From assembly GCA_044222045.1 (NCBI GenBank), contig JBGAOB010000230.1, positions 1 to 7,569 of the forward strand: a DNA stretch of 7,569 bases, written 5' to 3'. This DNA is from JBGAMH01 sp044222045 (lineage in GTDB: Bacteria; Eisenbacteria; RBG-16-71-46). Below are positions 6,267 through 7,569 of the stretch, in pieces. The notes beneath the pieces were generated by a model, which searched no databases, was not told the DNA's origin, and saw only the letters and a program-made list of their open reading frames with translations. Within the stretch, counting starts at the first letter, position 1. Each line of letters begins with the position of its first letter. Both the position numbers and the translations under genes were made by a program.

Positions 6267-6579
6267 GCGCGACTCCGGGGTTGGGAGAGCGCGGGCTTCT
6301 GCCCGGGCGCGGGGCGCACGATACGCCCGGAGCGGCGGGCGTGAGGAGGGAAATGCGAAGGCTCCGGGATCTCGATGGAGCGACCGGGAGGCGTCCAGCA
6401 GGTCGCGGCCCCCAACGACGCGCATCCGATGCTTGCCGCCACGGCGAGCCTCACCGTAAGGTCCGCGACCGCGTGCTGCCCCGAACTGCCGTACGGGCCC
6501 CGCCCGGCCAGGCGCGTCGGGCGACCCGCGGGAGTTCCGCGCGGTCGGCGCCGGACTCACGACACCGAGGAGCCGCCTC
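6267..6579. promoter_or_regulatory. Divergent intergenic region between the peptidase operon and the CHASE2 gene
   Basis: This 313-base spacer must hold the 5' signals of both divergent units. Ribosome sites are clear on each side: GGAG before ATG 6266 on the minus strand, and GAGGAG (6567-6572), seven bases before GTG 6580, on the plus strand. The only plus-strand promoter candidate I see is weak: TTGCCG (6433-6438), 18 bases, then TAAGGT (6457-6462). No good minus-strand promoter is visible. A small hairpin CGGGC-TTCT-GCCCG (6292-6305) falls in the likely leader of the peptidase gene. No operator can be named. Confidence 0.4.
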
Positions 6580-7569
6580 GTGAAAGGGACAGCCGCACCG
6601 CCGGGATCCACTGCGCAGCCGCCCGCCCCCGACAAGCGCCGCATCGCGCGCCGCATCGGCGCCGAAGCTCTGCTCGCCCTCGTCCTGTTCCTGGGTATGG
6701 CGCAGGTCAAGCACTGGGTGGATCGCACGGCCAGCGCTCGCGTGCTCGATCGCGCCGCCTACGCGCTGACGCAGCTCTGGATGGGCGGCCCGGTGCATCG
6801 CGATTCCCTGCCGGTCGTCGTGGTGGATCTCTCCCCCATCGACCTGCGTCGGCCGAGTGGTGGCACTCGCACGGAGCTGATCACGCCACGCGAGGCGCTG
6901 TGGAACCTGATCGCCGAAATCGCGCGCCAGAACCCCGCCTCGATCGGCATCGACGTCGACTTCAGCCCGGACACGTCCGGGTGGATCGACCCGGCGAGCG
7001 ACCCCGCGTTCTTCCTCAAGGCGTTGCGGCTGAGCCAGCAGGGCGTCGATGGACTGCCGCGCACGCCGGTGGCCCTCGGCGTCCTACGCGGCCTCGCCGA
7101 ACGCGATCGACGCTGGCTCGGCAACGAGTCGTTCGCACCGCTCGCCGCGTCGCTCGCCATCCGGCCGGGCGACCGGCGGCAACTGCTCGGCACTCGCGTG
7201 GTCGACGATGCCACCGAGCAGGCCGAGCTGCCCTCACTCGGCGCGGCCGTGGCGGCGCCCGTACTCGAACGGCAGCGCGAACGCTGGCCGGCCTGGTGGC
7301 GCGATCGATTCGAGTCTGAGTCGAGCGAAGTCCTCGGGTCCGAGCACATGCGCCAGGTTCGGAGCGCGGACCTGCGGGCGACCGATTTCAGCCAGGTCCA
7401 GAACTTCCTGGAGCATCACGTCGACGCGCGGGCGATCCCCGCTCCGGCCGAGGGCCGGCTCGAAGGGCGCGCGGTGCTGATCGGGGACTGCAACCGGTCG
7501 CCGCAGGGCGACAGCTTCGAGGTCCCGGGGCAGGAGGCTCGTCATCGCGGTGTCTTCTACCATGCCTCC
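6580..7569 (+). CDS. CHASE2 domain sensor protein, N-terminal part (truncated by the window edge)
   Basis: The 330 visible codons encode a membrane-anchored extracytoplasmic sensor. After a Pro/Ala-rich start and a positive KRRIARR patch (19-25), one hydrophobic segment (AEALLALVLFLGMAQV, 28-43) anchors the chain. The rest matches a CHASE2 domain: VVVVDLSPIDL (79-89), then TPREALWNLIAEIARQNPASIGIDVDF, where position-specific Ile/Asp residues are typical. Near the end are GRAVLIGDCN, GDSFEVPG and GVFYHAS, corresponding to the family's closing 'GDxF.TPG...GvyiHA' signature. CHASE2 proteins normally continue with about three membrane helices and an output domain such as adenylate cyclase, GGDEF, histidine kinase or Ser/Thr kinase; here that part is outside the window, so the output is unknown. 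The GTG start has GAGGAG seven bases upstream and an in-frame stop at 6457, and no other start lies between them. It is divergent from the peptidase/MBL operon. Confidence 0.85.
   Translation, partial: MKGTAAPPGSTAQPPAPDKRRIARRIGAEALLALVLFLGMAQVKHWVDRTASARVLDRAAYALTQLWMGGPVHRDSLPVVVVDLSPIDLRRPSGGTRTELITPREALWNLIAEIARQNPASIGIDVDFSPDTSGWIDPASDPAFFLKALRLSQQGVDGLPRTPVALGVLRGLAERDRRWLGNESFAPLAASLAIRPGDRRQLLGTRVVDDATEQAELPSLGAAVAAPVLERQRERWPAWWRDRFESESSEVLGSEHMRQVRSADLRATDFSQVQNFLEHHVDARAIPAPAEGRLEGRAVLIGDCNRSPQGDSFEVPGQEARHRGVFYHAS

Noticed and set aside
4248..6344. A 698-codon open frame on the plus strand opposite the peptidase gene
   Set aside because: The antisense frame gives an Arg/His/Val/Ala-rich protein with no domain; it is a by-product of high GC. 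The minus-strand frame has HETTH and a ribosome site.
6353..6583. Small 76-aa frame starting with ATG after GAGGAGGG and ending in a GTGA overlap with the CHASE2 start
   Set aside because: The ribosome site is only 3 bases from the ATG, the product is Arg-rich without recognisable features, and third codon positions are much less GC-biased than in the real genes. It could be a leader peptide but I cannot support it.
1..7569. CRISPR arrays, insertion sequences or attachment sites
   Set aside because: No regularly spaced direct repeats, transposase frames or terminal inverted repeats were seen. The tRNA genes have intact 3' ends without nearby duplicated segments or integrase.

Overview
The window comes from a high-GC bacterial chromosome (roughly 70% GC by eye, with G or C at most third codon positions). 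Both tRNA genes encode their CCA ends, and the SRP RNA is the short bacterial 4.5S type without an Alu domain. I cannot name the phylum. A soil- or sediment-type lineage such as Gemmatimonadota or Eisenbacteria would fit, but this is only a guess from composition and gene style.

Positions 1 to about 2400 are a conserved housekeeping block read entirely on the minus strand. In transcription order it holds tRNA-Ser(GGA), a Fur-family metalloregulator, tRNA-Ala(CGC), the 4.5S SRP RNA and dnaX. The dnaX gene runs off the left edge inside its Pro/Gly-rich tau linker. A good sigma70-type promoter overlapping the fur stop codon should drive tRNA-Ala plus SRP RNA. dnaX appears to have its own promoter placed so that the transcript would begin at the start codon (leaderless). 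SRP RNA directly upstream of dnaX resembles the scr-dnaX arrangement known from Bacillus.

Positions 2392-2688 hold no convincing gene, only two inverted repeats. Positions 2689-6266, also on the minus strand, hold a tight two-gene operon. First comes a large HExxH zinc peptidase of the thermolysin/gluzincin type (676 aa), then, 11 bases later, a ComEC-like metallo-beta-lactamase-fold hydrolase (511 aa). Neither has a signal peptide. Each begins with an unusual, strongly basic, Ala/Arg/Lys-rich tail of about 40 residues. I do not recognise this pair as a characterised system, and it is the most interesting content of the window.

A 313-base divergent spacer (6267-6579) separates this operon from a plus-strand gene at 6580. 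That gene encodes a membrane-anchored CHASE2 sensor whose C-terminal output domain lies beyond the right edge. Divergent placement makes a shared regulatory region possible, but the sequence does not prove a functional link.
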